Source: Enterococcus aquimarinus (GTDB lineage: Bacteria > Bacillota > Bacilli > Lactobacillales > Enterococcaceae). From it: a stretch of DNA of 64,000 nucleotides. Position 1 is the stretch's first letter. Every line of letters starts with the position of its first letter. Both the position numbers and the translations under genes were made by a program. Positions 1-7,732 of this stretch are shown in pieces. Location: contig NZ_JXKD01000003.1 in NCBI RefSeq assembly GCF_001885765.1, positions 1-64,000 on the forward strand, given 5' to 3'. Below the pieces are notes generated by a model. It saw only the letters and a list, made by a program, of their open reading frames with translations. It made no database searches and was not told the origin of the DNA.

Positions 1-68
1 AAGATGTACCAACCCTAGTTGTTAAAGAGCCCAAAATCAAAAAGATTCTGTCCTTTTCTTCACGGTAG
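1..68 (+). CDS. possible 3' end of a gene cut by the left edge
   Basis: One frame stays open from base 3 to a TAG stop at 66-68 and would give about 21 C-terminal residues rich in lysine and ending in serine and arginine. It would converge on the LCP gene, whose stop lies only 14 bases away. There is no start, motif or neighbour to confirm it, and such a short open frame can easily arise by chance. No hairpin separates the two stops. Treat as a possibility only. Confidence 0.22.
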   Translation, partial: DVPTLVVKEPKIKKILSFSSR

Positions 69-82
69 TTATGTATATATTC

Positions 83-1135
83 CTACCAACTAGTAGTTGA
101 CTCAACGTCCTGTGTTGTTTCTTCTGTTTCCGATACGCGATCATCATAAAACTGATTTCCGATAAAACCGTTATAAGAGTATTCGAATTGTGGATCAATC
201 GTTAATTCCTCATTCGTCGGTAACTCTAATTGCTCTTTTAAACTATTTTGAACAGTCAGCAATTCTTGCATTCCCAAAATTTGATAATAAATGCCATTCA
301 TTTGTTCATCTCTACCTTCTAACTGCTCTTGTTCAATATTTTCAAAAGCCGGATAGTAATTAGTAGCAATGTCTAGCATTTCATTCCAAGTTAAATCAGT
401 TTTCGAATTTTTCTCAACTGCTTTTAAGATTTTTTGATAATTGCTGACGCCATTTAAACTAAGTACTTTAGCAATAATTTTCTCTAGTACTTCTCGCTGA
501 CGTGCTTGACGCCCAATATCTCCAGCGGGATCGTCTTTACGCATTCTGGCATAAGCAAGACCTGTTTTACCATCTAAGGTAATTTTACCAAAAGGGACAT
601 GAACATTTTCTAAGGTAAATTCAATTTTGTTATCGACTTCAATTCCACCGACTGCATCAATAAGATCACGCATCCCCTGCATGTTGATACTAACATAGTG
701 GTCAATTGGAATATCGAGGAGTTTTTCAACCGCATCCATCGCTAGTTCTGCGCCACCATAGGCATAGGCGTGATTTAATTTATCAAAAGTCACCCCATCT
801 AACATGTCCGCATAAATATCTCGATCTAAACTCACGATTGTTGATTGTTTTTTTTCAGGATTAATCGTTACAACCATCATACTATCCGAACGACCTTGTT
901 CTGTTCGTCCTAGAGCGCCAGTATCAATTCCCAATAACAAAATAGAAAATGGGTCTCTTTCTTCAATACTCATCGCAACATCTCTTTTTTGAGTCGTGCG
1001 ATTGACTGCTTGACTAATATTGTCCATCATACTATTTGCGTCCCCTAGAACTTGCATCGCATAGATCGTTATCCCTGCCACTGCAACGACCATGATACTT
1101 AAGATGGAGATGACTACTTTTTGATAACGTCGCAT
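83..1135 (-). CDS. LytR-CpsA-Psr (LCP) family wall polymer ligase
   Basis: This is a membrane-anchored LCP enzyme, a family that moves undecaprenyl-linked teichoic acid or capsule chains onto peptidoglycan outside the cell. A short cytoplasmic N-terminus is followed by one membrane segment (about residues 8-28). The LCP core begins near residue 63 with ILLLGIDTG, continues with GRSDSMMVVTINP and an SLDRDIY element, and includes the arginine-rich stretch YARMRKDDPAGDIGRQARQ, which in the family binds the pyrophosphate head group. The 350-residue length is normal. The ATG follows GAGGTG at a good distance. tagD lies just upstream on the same strand, which favours teichoic acid as substrate, but LCP paralogues overlap in function and the precise acceptor cannot be read from sequence. 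Confidence 0.93.
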   Translation of the reverse strand: MRRYQKVVISILSIMVVAVAGITIYAMQVLGDANSMMDNISQAVNRTTQKRDVAMSIEERDPFSILLLGIDTGALGRTEQGRSDSMMVVTINPEKKQSTIVSLDRDIYADMLDGVTFDKLNHAYAYGGAELAMDAVEKLLDIPIDHYVSINMQGMRDLIDAVGGIEVDNKIEFTLENVHVPFGKITLDGKTGLAYARMRKDDPAGDIGRQARQREVLEKIIAKVLSLNGVSNYQKILKAVEKNSKTDLTWNEMLDIATNYYPAFENIEQEQLEGRDEQMNGIYYQILGMQELLTVQNSLKEQLELPTNEELTIDPQFEYSYNGFIGNQFYDDRVSETEETTQDVESTTSW

Positions 1136-1182
1136 AACGCACCTCTTTCAACTATTTAGAATTGTCAGAAAAATTTTCCCAT

Positions 1183-1191
1183 ATTATAACA
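1183..1191 (-). promoter_or_regulatory. extended -10 promoter of the LCP gene
   Basis: On the minus strand the sequence TGTTATAAT (TGn plus a perfect TATAAT) lies about 50 bases before the LCP start codon. No good -35 box is visible, as is usual for extended -10 promoters. Confidence 0.5.
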
Positions 1192-1223
1192 AAGGATACA
1201 ACCACTTTTCCACTTTGTAATCA

Positions 1224-1263
1224 AAATTTAATTTTTCAGAGGGCGTCACGAAAAATTAAATTT
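1224..1263 (-). terminator. AT-rich hairpin after tagD
   Basis: Two perfect 14-base arms (1224-1237 and 1250-1263) enclose a 12-base loop just past the tagD stop and before the LCP promoter. The stem is almost entirely A/T, with only a short T stretch after it on the minus strand, so it may be a weak terminator. Confidence 0.45.
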
Positions 1264-1271
1264 CAGCTATT

Positions 1272-1673
1272 TTAAAAACCTATTTCTAAATCTTTCTTAA
1301 TTTTTGTCGTTGATATTTCAGGGGTACGACTTAAATAAATAACTTTTGCTGCCGTGCTATCTTCAATAAAATCGAATTTCCCAGTCCAATCATTTCCCAT
1401 AACAAAAGTATCAATTTGATATTCTTTAATATCTGTGATTTTTTGGTCCCAACTTTCTTCAGGAATAACTAAATCAACATATCGTATAGCCTCTAATAAT
1501 TGCTTTCTCTTTTCATAAGAAAAATAACATTTTTCTTTTTTTTTTTGAAAGTTAAATTCATCTGTTGACAATGCAACCACTAAATAATCGCCTTGCTCTT
1601 TTGCACGACGCAATAAGTTAATATGTCCATAATGTAATAAATCAAAGGTACCGTAAGTAATAACTCGTTTCAT
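1272..1673 (-). CDS. tagD: glycerol-3-phosphate cytidylyltransferase
   Basis: TagD makes CDP-glycerol from CTP and sn-glycerol 3-phosphate in the cytoplasm, the donor for teichoic acid linkage units and poly(glycerol phosphate). The nucleotidyltransferase signature is complete: GTFDLLHYGHINLL near the N-terminus (HxGH motif) and RTPEISTTKI near the C-terminus, where ISTTKI is the second CTP-binding motif. The length of 133 residues fits the family (about 130). Two ATG codons stand in tandem; the second (1673) is placed better behind GAGG and gives the MKRVITYGTF start seen in Bacillus TagD. It stands about 8 kb from the main teichoic acid locus, next to an LCP ligase. Confidence 0.95.
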   Translation of the reverse strand: MKRVITYGTFDLLHYGHINLLRRAKEQGDYLVVALSTDEFNFQKKKEKCYFSYEKRKQLLEAIRYVDLVIPEESWDQKITDIKEYQIDTFVMGNDWTGKFDFIEDSTAAKVIYLSRTPEISTTKIKKDLEIGF

Positions 1674-1787
1674 CATTCTACCTCTTTTTCAATTGTTTCA
1701 TTTACTTTCATCACGATAACAAATATCTTCTAAAATAGCAACTAGTAATGACAGAATTAGCGGAAGGTTAACTTTTATCATGCCACG

Positions 1788-1842
1788 AAAGAAGCCTCTC
1801 TTATATTTCATCTTCTTGATGAAATTGAGAGAGGCTTCTTTT
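1788..1842 (-). terminator. terminator after sodA
   Basis: A long hairpin pairs AAAGAAGCCTCTCTTA-type sequence at 1788-1803 with GAGAGAGGCTTCTTTT at 1827-1842, and the inner sequence ATTTCATC/GATGAAAT extends the stem. It lies between the sodA stop and tagD and can work in both directions. Confidence 0.75.
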
Positions 1843-1858
1843 AATTAATATTTGAATT

Positions 1859-2467
1859 TTATTTTGCTGCTAAATAAAGTTCATTTACTTTATCCCAGTT
1901 TACAACATTCCAAAATGCATCGACATAATCCGGGCGTACGTTTCGATAGTTTAAGTAATAAGCATGTTCCCAAACATCTAGACCTAAAATTGGCGTTAAG
2001 CCTTCCATTAATGGAGAATCTTGATTTGGAGTAGAAATAATTTCTAATTTACCATCTTTTAATACTAACCAAGCCCAACCTGAACCAAAACGAGTGGTTG
2101 CTGCTGCTTTGAATTTAGCTTTAAAATCAGTAAAACTACCAAAAGCTTCATCAATCGCTGTTTTTAATTCACCAACAGGTTCGCCGCCAGCTTTTGGTGC
2201 CATAATTTCCCAAAAGAATGTGTGGTTAGCATGTCCGCCACCATTATTACGAACGGCTGTACGAATGTCTTCTGGAAGCGCATCGATATCCGCAATCAGT
2301 TCTTCAATTGATTTTGATCCAAGCTCAGGATGTTTTTCAATTGCTGCGTTTAAATTTGTTACATAAGTATTGTGATGTTTCTCGTGATGTATGTGCATTG
2401 TTTCAACATCGATATAAGGTTCCAAAGCATCGTAACCATAAGGTAATTTTGGTAATTGATAAGTCAT
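1859..2467 (-). CDS. sodA: manganese superoxide dismutase
   Basis: SodA converts superoxide to hydrogen peroxide and oxygen in the cytoplasm. All four metal ligands are in place: His27 (in HIHHEKHH), His82 ([11 protein letters not shown]), Asp164 and His168 (DVWEHAYYL). Gly77 and Gln149 (NQDSP) are the residues that usually mark the manganese type. The length of 202 residues is standard. The start follows AGGAGG. The gene is a single unit: it has its own promoter with a palindrome over the -10 box and its own terminator. Confidence 0.97.
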   Translation of the reverse strand: MTYQLPKLPYGYDALEPYIDVETMHIHHEKHHNTYVTNLNAAIEKHPELGSKSIEELIADIDALPEDIRTAVRNNGGGHANHTFFWEIMAPKAGGEPVGELKTAIDEAFGSFTDFKAKFKAAATTRFGSGWAWLVLKDGKLEIISTPNQDSPLMEGLTPILGLDVWEHAYYLNYRNVRPDYVDAFWNVVNWDKVNELYLAAK

Positions 2468-2496
2468 AAAATTTTCCTCCTAAATGTTATATTTAC

Positions 2497-2532
2497 AATC
2501 TTAAGATTAACAAAGTTTAGCACTTTCTTCAA
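2497..2532 (-). promoter_or_regulatory. sodA promoter with overlapping 12-bp palindrome
   Basis: On the minus strand TTGAAG (2527-2532), a 17-base spacer and TAATCT (2504-2509) form a sigma-A type promoter. A perfect 12-base palindrome AATCTTAAGATT at 2497-2508 covers the -10 box and could be an operator; the cognate regulator is unknown. Confidence 0.5.
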
Positions 2533-2613
2533 AACATATGCTTGGGTTTTTTCTATTTTTAGGTTAAATCACTCTTTTATTTTTCAAAAACAGTCGTCTT
2601 TTTAGTTATTCTC

Positions 2614-2642
2614 TTGTCATTGCTATCTGACTCCGTTAAAAT
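2614..2642 (+). promoter_or_regulatory. promoter of the DUF1189 gene
   Basis: TTGTCA (2614-2619), 17 bases, TAAAAT (2637-2642), about 40 bases before the ATG. This is a good sigma-A promoter match. Confidence 0.65.
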
Positions 2643-2681
2643 GAAGGGTATTACCACTACTTACTGTTGAGGAGCTAGACT

Positions 2682-3491
2682 ATGTTATATCTAACAAATG
2701 TAAAACGTTCACTATTTAAATTGGATCAATTACAAGAAGCAAAAAAAATGAATCTAGGGGTTGTCATTTTTCATCTTCTTTTATTAAGTTTTGTTTTAGC
2801 AATTCCGATTTCTTTACAAGTCATTCAAGTTTTTTCGACCATTCAAGACGATGGAAAAGAAATTGCTCAAAAAATCCCTGACTTTACGATTGAAGAAGGT
2901 GTCCTTGTAACGAAAGATGATGCTGAGGGCTTTATTTATCAAACAGACTCGATTATCTTCACCTTTGACCCTGAAGGTAAACGGACTGCAGATGACATTT
3001 CTAAAGATATGTTGGGTAATTTTTTGAGTATCGGACTTTTACAAAAAGAATTAGTCGTTACTTTACCTGCTACTGAAAATATCAATTCACTTTTTGGTTC
3101 GAATCAATTAACGATTCCGTATACTTCAACTCAATTGAATGATTTAACAGGCGAAAATCTGAGAGAACGTATTTTAGAAAACGAAATGCCTTGGTGGCTT
3201 GCACCCTTAACATTTTTGATTGCCATTTATCCGGCTTTTCTTTCTCTAATCATTACAATTGCTATTGCAACTCTTTTCGCCAATCTTTTTTCTCGAATGC
3301 GCGGAAGATATGATGGTTTTTTAAATAACTTTAAGATTATTGTTTTTTGTAGTACATTGCCTGTTATCATTACTACACTAATCAACTTACTCAATCCGAG
3401 TTTTATCGGGGATACATTTATTCTCATCGCAAGCGTCTTTATCTTTCTTTTCTCATTGAATAACCATTCTGATAAGAAAAAGATTATTTAA
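2682..3491 (+). CDS. DUF1189 family membrane protein
   Basis: The protein has one membrane segment near residues 28-50, an external or lumenal-type region of about 110 residues, and a C-terminal block of three hydrophobic segments (about 170-195, 215-232 and 240-262). This layout and the conserved ends fit the DUF1189 family of Firmicutes membrane proteins, some of which are described as maltodextrin-permease-like only by weak similarity. No catalytic motif is visible and the function is unknown. It is transcribed alone: a good promoter lies upstream and a strong bidirectional terminator directly follows the TAA. The start follows GAGGAG. Confidence 0.75.
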   Translation: MLYLTNVKRSLFKLDQLQEAKKMNLGVVIFHLLLLSFVLAIPISLQVIQVFSTIQDDGKEIAQKIPDFTIEEGVLVTKDDAEGFIYQTDSIIFTFDPEGKRTADDISKDMLGNFLSIGLLQKELVVTLPATENINSLFGSNQLTIPYTSTQLNDLTGENLRERILENEMPWWLAPLTFLIAIYPAFLSLIITIAIATLFANLFSRMRGRYDGFLNNFKIIVFCSTLPVIITTLINLLNPSFIGDTFILIASVFIFLFSLNNHSDKKKII

Positions 3492-3539
3492 AAAAAGATT
3501 CCCTTGGTATCCTATCTGGAACACCAAGGGAATCTTTTT
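3492..3539. terminator. bidirectional terminator between convergent genes
   Basis: A 17-base stem, AAAAAGATTCCCTTGGT with its complement, has T-runs on both strands and touches the stop codons of both flanking genes. Confidence 0.92.
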
Positions 3540-3834
3540 ATGCCTCTTCCGAAAAAATATAAGTTGGCTCATGTAATTCTTCGTCATAATCAACAACAAC
3601 ATCATATCCTCTAAAAAACCAATCATCGTTTTTATCAATGAAAAACAATACCCCATCTATTGTCTCTTGAAACATGACGCGTTCTGGAAGATCAACAGAC
3701 ATCCCCACAGAGAACCCTTCATGGACTTGTGTACTGCCATAAACTTTCCCGAAAAACCGAATACCTTGCCCTGGTTCCAGAACAATTTCTTTTTTGAACC
3801 ATTCTAATACTTTTGGAGTAACTGTCACTTTCAT
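3538..3834 (-). CDS. HesB/IscA-like fold protein without cysteines (YneR type)
   Basis: This 98-residue protein starts MKVTVTPKVLEWFKKEI and contains the glycine-rich RFFGKVYGSTQVHEGFSVG segment. It resembles the YneR branch of the HesB/IscA fold. True A-type iron-sulfur carriers use three conserved cysteines; this protein has none, so cluster carriage by the usual mechanism is unlikely. Its stop lies inside the bidirectional terminator. It ends 13 bases after ktrA begins downstream on the same strand is not the case; rather, ktrA precedes it in transcription (ktrA stop at 3848), so both may share the lia-ktrA transcript. Function unknown. Confidence 0.72.
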   Translation of the reverse strand: MKVTVTPKVLEWFKKEIVLEPGQGIRFFGKVYGSTQVHEGFSVGMSVDLPERVMFQETIDGVLFFIDKNDDWFFRGYDVVVDYDEELHEPTYIFSEEA

Positions 3835-3847
3835 CTTACCGACACCT

Positions 3848-4513
3848 CTATTTATTTATTTTTTCATCGAGCATATCGACATCTTCTGCTGTTCCAATCA
3901 CGAGTAAATTATCATATTCTTGAACAACTTCTGTCGCATCTGGCGAGACAACGACTTTCCCGTTTCCACGACGAATCGCAACCACAGTCAAGCCATACTT
4001 TTGTCGAAAATTCAGTTCAATGAGTGTTCGATTAAAAAAGCGGGCATTCGTTACACGAATTTCTGCCAATGAAAATTCATCCGATAGTTCAATAAACTCT
4101 AAAATATTTTTTGAAACAAGATTATGAGCGATTCTGACTCCCATGTCTCTTTCAGAATGAACCACTTTGTCGGCTCCTATTTTCTCTAACACCCGAGCAT
4201 GATACTCATTTTGAGCTTTCGCTAAAACATTTGGCACACCCATCTCTTTTAACATTAATGTCACTAGAATACTCGCTTGAATATCCTCTCCAATCGCGAC
4301 AATAACATGGTCAAAATTTCGAATCCCTAAAGATCGTAACGTCATCTCATCTTGAGCATTTCCCACTACTGCATGTGTTGCAATATTCATATATTCATTT
4401 ACCCGATCTTCGTTGCTATCGATGACTAATACTTCTTGTCCTGATTCTACTAAAGAACGGCAGATACTTCCACCAAAACGTCCTAATCCAATAATGGCAT
4501 AATTTTGCTTCAT
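3848..4513 (-). CDS. ktrA: Ktr/Trk potassium channel regulatory subunit (RCK)
   Basis: KtrA is the cytoplasmic gating ring that binds ATP/ADP or NAD(H) and controls a KtrB-type potassium transporter. The N-terminal Rossmann domain starts with YAIIGLGRFGGSICRSL, has an acidic residue at the end of strand 2 (VLVIDSNEDRV), and is followed by a C-terminal RCK_C domain from about residue 135, a domain that binds cyclic di-AMP in several Firmicutes. The length of 221 residues is standard. No ktrB is present here. The gene begins 16 bases after liaR ends on the same strand with no terminator between them, so it probably shares liaFSR transcription. Confidence 0.92.
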   Translation of the reverse strand: MKQNYAIIGLGRFGGSICRSLVESGQEVLVIDSNEDRVNEYMNIATHAVVGNAQDEMTLRSLGIRNFDHVIVAIGEDIQASILVTLMLKEMGVPNVLAKAQNEYHARVLEKIGADKVVHSERDMGVRIAHNLVSKNILEFIELSDEFSLAEIRVTNARFFNRTLIELNFRQKYGLTVVAIRRGNGKVVVSPDATEVVQEYDNLLVIGTAEDVDMLDEKINK

Positions 4514-4529
4514 CTTTTTGCGCTCCTTT

Positions 4530-5159
4530 TTATTTTACCAAATGATGTTTAAATGCATAAATCGCCGCTTGCGTTCGATCTTCTACTTCTAATTTCGCTA
4601 AAATATTCGATACATGGGTTTTCACTGTTTTTAAGGTAATAAATAATTGATCGGCAATTTCTTGATTGCTTTTTCCTTCTGAAATTAATAATAACACTTC
4701 TTGTTCGCGTTTTGTTAAGTCCTCATGCAATTCTTTTCGAGGCTTCGTTGCCTGCTGTACAATCTTCGTCGTCACTTCTGGTTCTAAGACGCGTTCTCCT
4801 CTTTGTGTAGCGCGAATGGCATCCGCTATTTCTCGGGCAGTAGACGTTTTTAGTAAGTAACCACTTGCCCCTGCTTGTATTGCAGGATAGACTTTTTCAT
4901 CATCAATAAAACTAGTGACAATTAAGATTTTTGCTGCTGGCCATTCTCCTAATATTTTCTTGGTGGATTCAATCCCATCCATCACTTCCATTACCAAATC
5001 CATTAAAATCACATCTGGTCTTAAGTCTAGTGCTTTCTCATAGCCAATTAAACCATTCTCAGCCTCTCCAACCACTTCAATATCTTTTTGAATCGACAAA
5101 TAAGAAGAAACACCTAATCTTACCATCTCATGATCGTCAATTAACAATACTTTTATCAT
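4530..5159 (-). CDS. liaR: cell-envelope stress response regulator LiaR
   Basis: This is a NarL/FixJ-type response regulator. The receiver domain shows the acidic pair DDHE at residues 8-11, the phospho-acceptor Asp54 (VILMDLVMEVMDG), a TSF switch residue and the YLLKT lysine. A LuxR-type helix-turn-helix follows (LTKREQEVLLLISEGKSNQEIADQLFITLKTVKTHVSNIL). In Enterococcus and related genera LiaR controls the response to daptomycin and other membrane-active agents. Its ATG overlaps the liaS stop by four bases, indicating translational coupling. Confidence 0.95.
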   Translation of the reverse strand: MIKVLLIDDHEMVRLGVSSYLSIQKDIEVVGEAENGLIGYEKALDLRPDVILMDLVMEVMDGIESTKKILGEWPAAKILIVTSFIDDEKVYPAIQAGASGYLLKTSTAREIADAIRATQRGERVLEPEVTTKIVQQATKPRKELHEDLTKREQEVLLLISEGKSNQEIADQLFITLKTVKTHVSNILAKLEVEDRTQAAIYAFKHHLVK

Positions 5160-6235
5160 TCTACGTTCCCTCCCAGTAACGGTATTTTCACTTCAATACT
5201 TGTTCCTTGTTTCGGAAAACTAATAATTTTTAATGTTCCGCCCGTACTCGCCACACGTTCCCGAATATTCATTAAGCCATAACTTCCGGCTTTATTATTC
5301 TGGCTACTCACATCAAAACCTACACCATCATCCACAATTCTGAGTAGAATCGATTGATTGACTCGGTGTAGATAAACCTCTAATTCTGAAGCTTTTGCAT
5401 GTCGCAAGATATTCGAAAGGAGTTCTTGGACCACACGAAACAGTTGATCTTCCGTAGCTAACGGGAGCGCGACATCTTCCATTTCCCACTTTAATTGAAT
5501 CGTGACTTTCGTTTTCAATTCAATTAATAATTGTTCGATTCCTTCTTTCAATGTTTTCCCCTCTAACGTTACAGGTCGTAAATGAAGGAGCAGGGCACGC
5601 ATTTCAGATTGGGCTGCATTAATAATGCCTGTCACCACACCTAATTGCTGCTGATAGGTCTCAGGTATCCCACTTTCTTCTCCTTGTTCATCTAACGCAG
5701 CAAGTAACATCATCGCTGCAAATAGCTGTTGTGAAACAGAATCATGAAGTTCTCTAGCTAGACGATGTCGTTCCTTTTCCAGAATTTCTTCTTTCGTCAC
5801 ACCATCAATTAATTGCGGTCGACTGTTTAAAAGTTGCAATTCCGATAAAATTTCTTTTAGTTTCATTCGAATCATATAAAAATCGTTATCCATTTCAAAA
5901 AGCGTTTGATTCGAAATCGAATAAGGCATACTTTCATCTAAAATCGGATTATCGAAATTTCCACCTGCTAATAAACGTAATTTTTCTTCAATCGGCATTA
6001 ATAAACGTTTTTGATAAAAAGAAATAAGGATATAATTGGTTAGTCCTATAATCACTGATAGTGCAAATAGATAAAAAACAAAGGGAATAAACAAAAATTT
6101 AATTTGAAAAAGCTCGAGTAACCACTTATCGTGACCTAGCGCCATCCCATATGTAAACAATACGAGGACTAAAATTAAAAATGTTAAAAATCCAGTATAT
6201 ATCGCAATAAAAAATTTAGGGTTATTTTTCATCAT
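5156..6235 (-). CDS. liaS: envelope stress sensor histidine kinase LiaS
   Basis: LiaS is an intramembrane-sensing kinase of the NarX/DesK type. Two membrane segments (about residues 9-30 and 48-72) enclose only a short loop, followed by a linker, a HisKA_3 domain with the phospho-acceptor His164 (RLARELHDSVSQQL), and a C-terminal ATPase domain with ELLSNILRHAKA (N box) and IVDDGVGF plus GLMNIRERV. It phosphorylates LiaR. It overlaps both liaF and liaR by a few bases, the tight coupling typical of liaFSR. Confidence 0.95.
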   Translation of the reverse strand: MMKNNPKFFIAIYTGFLTFLILVLVLFTYGMALGHDKWLLELFQIKFLFIPFVFYLFALSVIIGLTNYILISFYQKRLLMPIEEKLRLLAGGNFDNPILDESMPYSISNQTLFEMDNDFYMIRMKLKEILSELQLLNSRPQLIDGVTKEEILEKERHRLARELHDSVSQQLFAAMMLLAALDEQGEESGIPETYQQQLGVVTGIINAAQSEMRALLLHLRPVTLEGKTLKEGIEQLLIELKTKVTIQLKWEMEDVALPLATEDQLFRVVQELLSNILRHAKASELEVYLHRVNQSILLRIVDDGVGFDVSSQNNKAGSYGLMNIRERVASTGGTLKIISFPKQGTSIEVKIPLLGGNVE

Positions 6236-6963
6236 ACTTGAATAACCTCAACATCTCCGATTAAGGTATTGGCAATGATTTTAATTCGGCGTGAAGAAGT
6301 ATCGTATTCTGGACTATAAAGCATTAAATGTTCATTACGCATCGCAATTCGGCTTTCGTCAAATACAACCGTCCCTGCAAAAACACTACAATCTACATGA
6401 ATCCCCACTCCGAGCGGAACTAAAATTCTCGTTCGTCCAAACCCCTTACGAATTAAGATGACATTATCTTTTTTAGGTAAAATCGTATTTCCTAAATCAA
6501 TAATCGTGTCACCACTTGCAATCGTTAAATTAATATCATCCCATTCATAGATTTGACTACCTAAACGTTTATTACCAAAAAGTTGTTGTTTTTCTAATCG
6601 ACCGTTTTTATTACGAGGTTCCATCGTTTCGACAATCATCATTTTTTTTCTTAAATGAAACGGACTATTCGACAACTGTAGACCAGATAACTCCAAGCCT
6701 GTTAGTCCAATAAAGATAATCGCAAAAATCAACATAAACCAAACGGCTGGAATATTCAATAAGCTAAAAAAGATAAGCGTTAACCCAATCATTCTTTTTA
6801 TATTTTTAGGTTTCGTCTCTGACACATTGTTTTGAGATAATACCATCAAGAACAGACCGATTCCTAACATTACGATGACAAGATAATTATTAATAATTTG
6901 CCATATCGCTAATAAGGCAAATAAACACTCAATCACAATGAAAAAACGCCATGATTTATTCAT
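6232..6963 (-). CDS. liaF: LiaF, membrane inhibitor of LiaS
   Basis: LiaF holds LiaS inactive until the envelope is stressed. Four hydrophobic segments fill roughly residues 5-110 and are followed by a cytoplasmic beta-rich domain of about 120 residues (from IMIVETMEPRNKNG-like sequence onward, with repeated short strands such as GDTIIDLGNTILP and LVPLGVGIHVD). The length of 243 residues is normal. It is the first gene of liaFSR and overlaps liaS. An extended -10 promoter lies 27 bases upstream. No LiaX/LiaY/LiaZ genes are in the window. Confidence 0.93.
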   Translation of the reverse strand: MNKSWRFFIVIECLFALLAIWQIINNYLVIVMLGIGLFLMVLSQNNVSETKPKNIKRMIGLTLIFFSLLNIPAVWFMLIFAIIFIGLTGLELSGLQLSNSPFHLRKKMMIVETMEPRNKNGRLEKQQLFGNKRLGSQIYEWDDINLTIASGDTIIDLGNTILPKKDNVILIRKGFGRTRILVPLGVGIHVDCSVFAGTVVFDESRIAMRNEHLMLYSPEYDTSSRRIKIIANTLIGDVEVIQV

Positions 6964-6989
6964 TTCAATCCTCCTATTCTCTCCAGTCT

Positions 6990-6998
6990 ATCATACCA
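6990..6998 (-). promoter_or_regulatory. extended -10 promoter of liaFSR
   Basis: The minus strand reads TGGTATGAT (TGn plus TATGAT) shortly before the liaF ribosome site GGAGG. No strong -35 is seen. A LiaR operator could not be identified with confidence. Confidence 0.4.
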
Positions 6999-7031
6999 AT
7001 TTTATCAGATTTTGCATCCACCTTTAGACTG

Positions 7032-7079
7032 AAAAATAGAAAAAGAAGGGTCAAATTGACACCTTCTTTTTCTATTTTT
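7032..7079. terminator. greA terminator
   Basis: An AT-rich stem (AAAAATAGAAAAAGAAGG paired with its complement) with T-runs on both sides touches the greA stop. It separates greA from liaFSR. Confidence 0.85.
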
Positions 7080-7551
7080 ATTTTACGCCAACAATTTTGA
7101 CAGACATGTCTCCACCAGGAGTAGAAATGGTTACTTCATCATTTAATTTTTTACCGATTAAAGCCCGAGCAATCGGTGAATCGTTAGAAATTTTACCAGC
7201 TAATGGATCAGCTTCAGCACTACCGACAATAATATATTCTTCTTCGTCGCCATCTGGTAATTCAATAAACGTAATCGTTTTACCTAGAGCCACTTCATCT
7301 TGATTCACATTGTTATTATCAATAATTTCTGCAAAACGAATCATCGTTTCTAATGTCGTAATCCGACCTTCGACAAAAGCCTGTTCATCTTTCGCAGACT
7401 CGTATTCAGAGTTTTCAGATAAGTCCCCAAAACTACGCGCGATTTTAATACGTTCAATAATTTCGCCACGTTTTACTGTCTTTAATTCTTCTAATTCTAA
7501 TTCTAATTTTGCTTTACCTTCTTCTGTCATTGGATATACTTTTTCTACCAT
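7078..7551 (-). CDS. greA: transcription elongation factor GreA
   Basis: GreA rescues backtracked RNA polymerase by stimulating cleavage of the nascent RNA. The N-terminal antiparallel coiled coil carries the acidic tip ([21 protein letters not shown]), and the C-terminal FKBP-like domain includes [16 protein letters not shown]. The start at 7551 ([12 protein letters not shown]) was chosen because AAGGAG lies nine bases before it and the 157-residue length fits the family; an upstream in-frame ATG would add eight unconserved residues. greA follows mltG on the same strand. Confidence 0.96.
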   Translation of the reverse strand: MVEKVYPMTEEGKAKLELELEELKTVKRGEIIERIKIARSFGDLSENSEYESAKDEQAFVEGRITTLETMIRFAEIIDNNNVNQDEVALGKTITFIELPDGDEEEYIIVGSAEADPLAGKISNDSPIARALIGKKLNDEVTISTPGGDMSVKIVGVK

Positions 7552-7732
7552 GATTAATATCTCCTTTTGCATCATATACTATTCGTTGATTTTATTTTTT
7601 GTTAGATAGAGGACTGTCACTTCCGCTATGTTAAAATGTGTTTTTTTTAATAAACAAAGGTAACCTTTTGCTTGAATCCACAAAAGATTACCATTCTTTT
7701 ATTTAAATGTAAACCGTTTTATTGTTTTTTGA

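Noticed and set aside
2094-2366. Plus-strand 90-codon frame opposite sodA
   Set aside because: Complement of a conserved gene; low complexity serine-rich shadow with no start signal.
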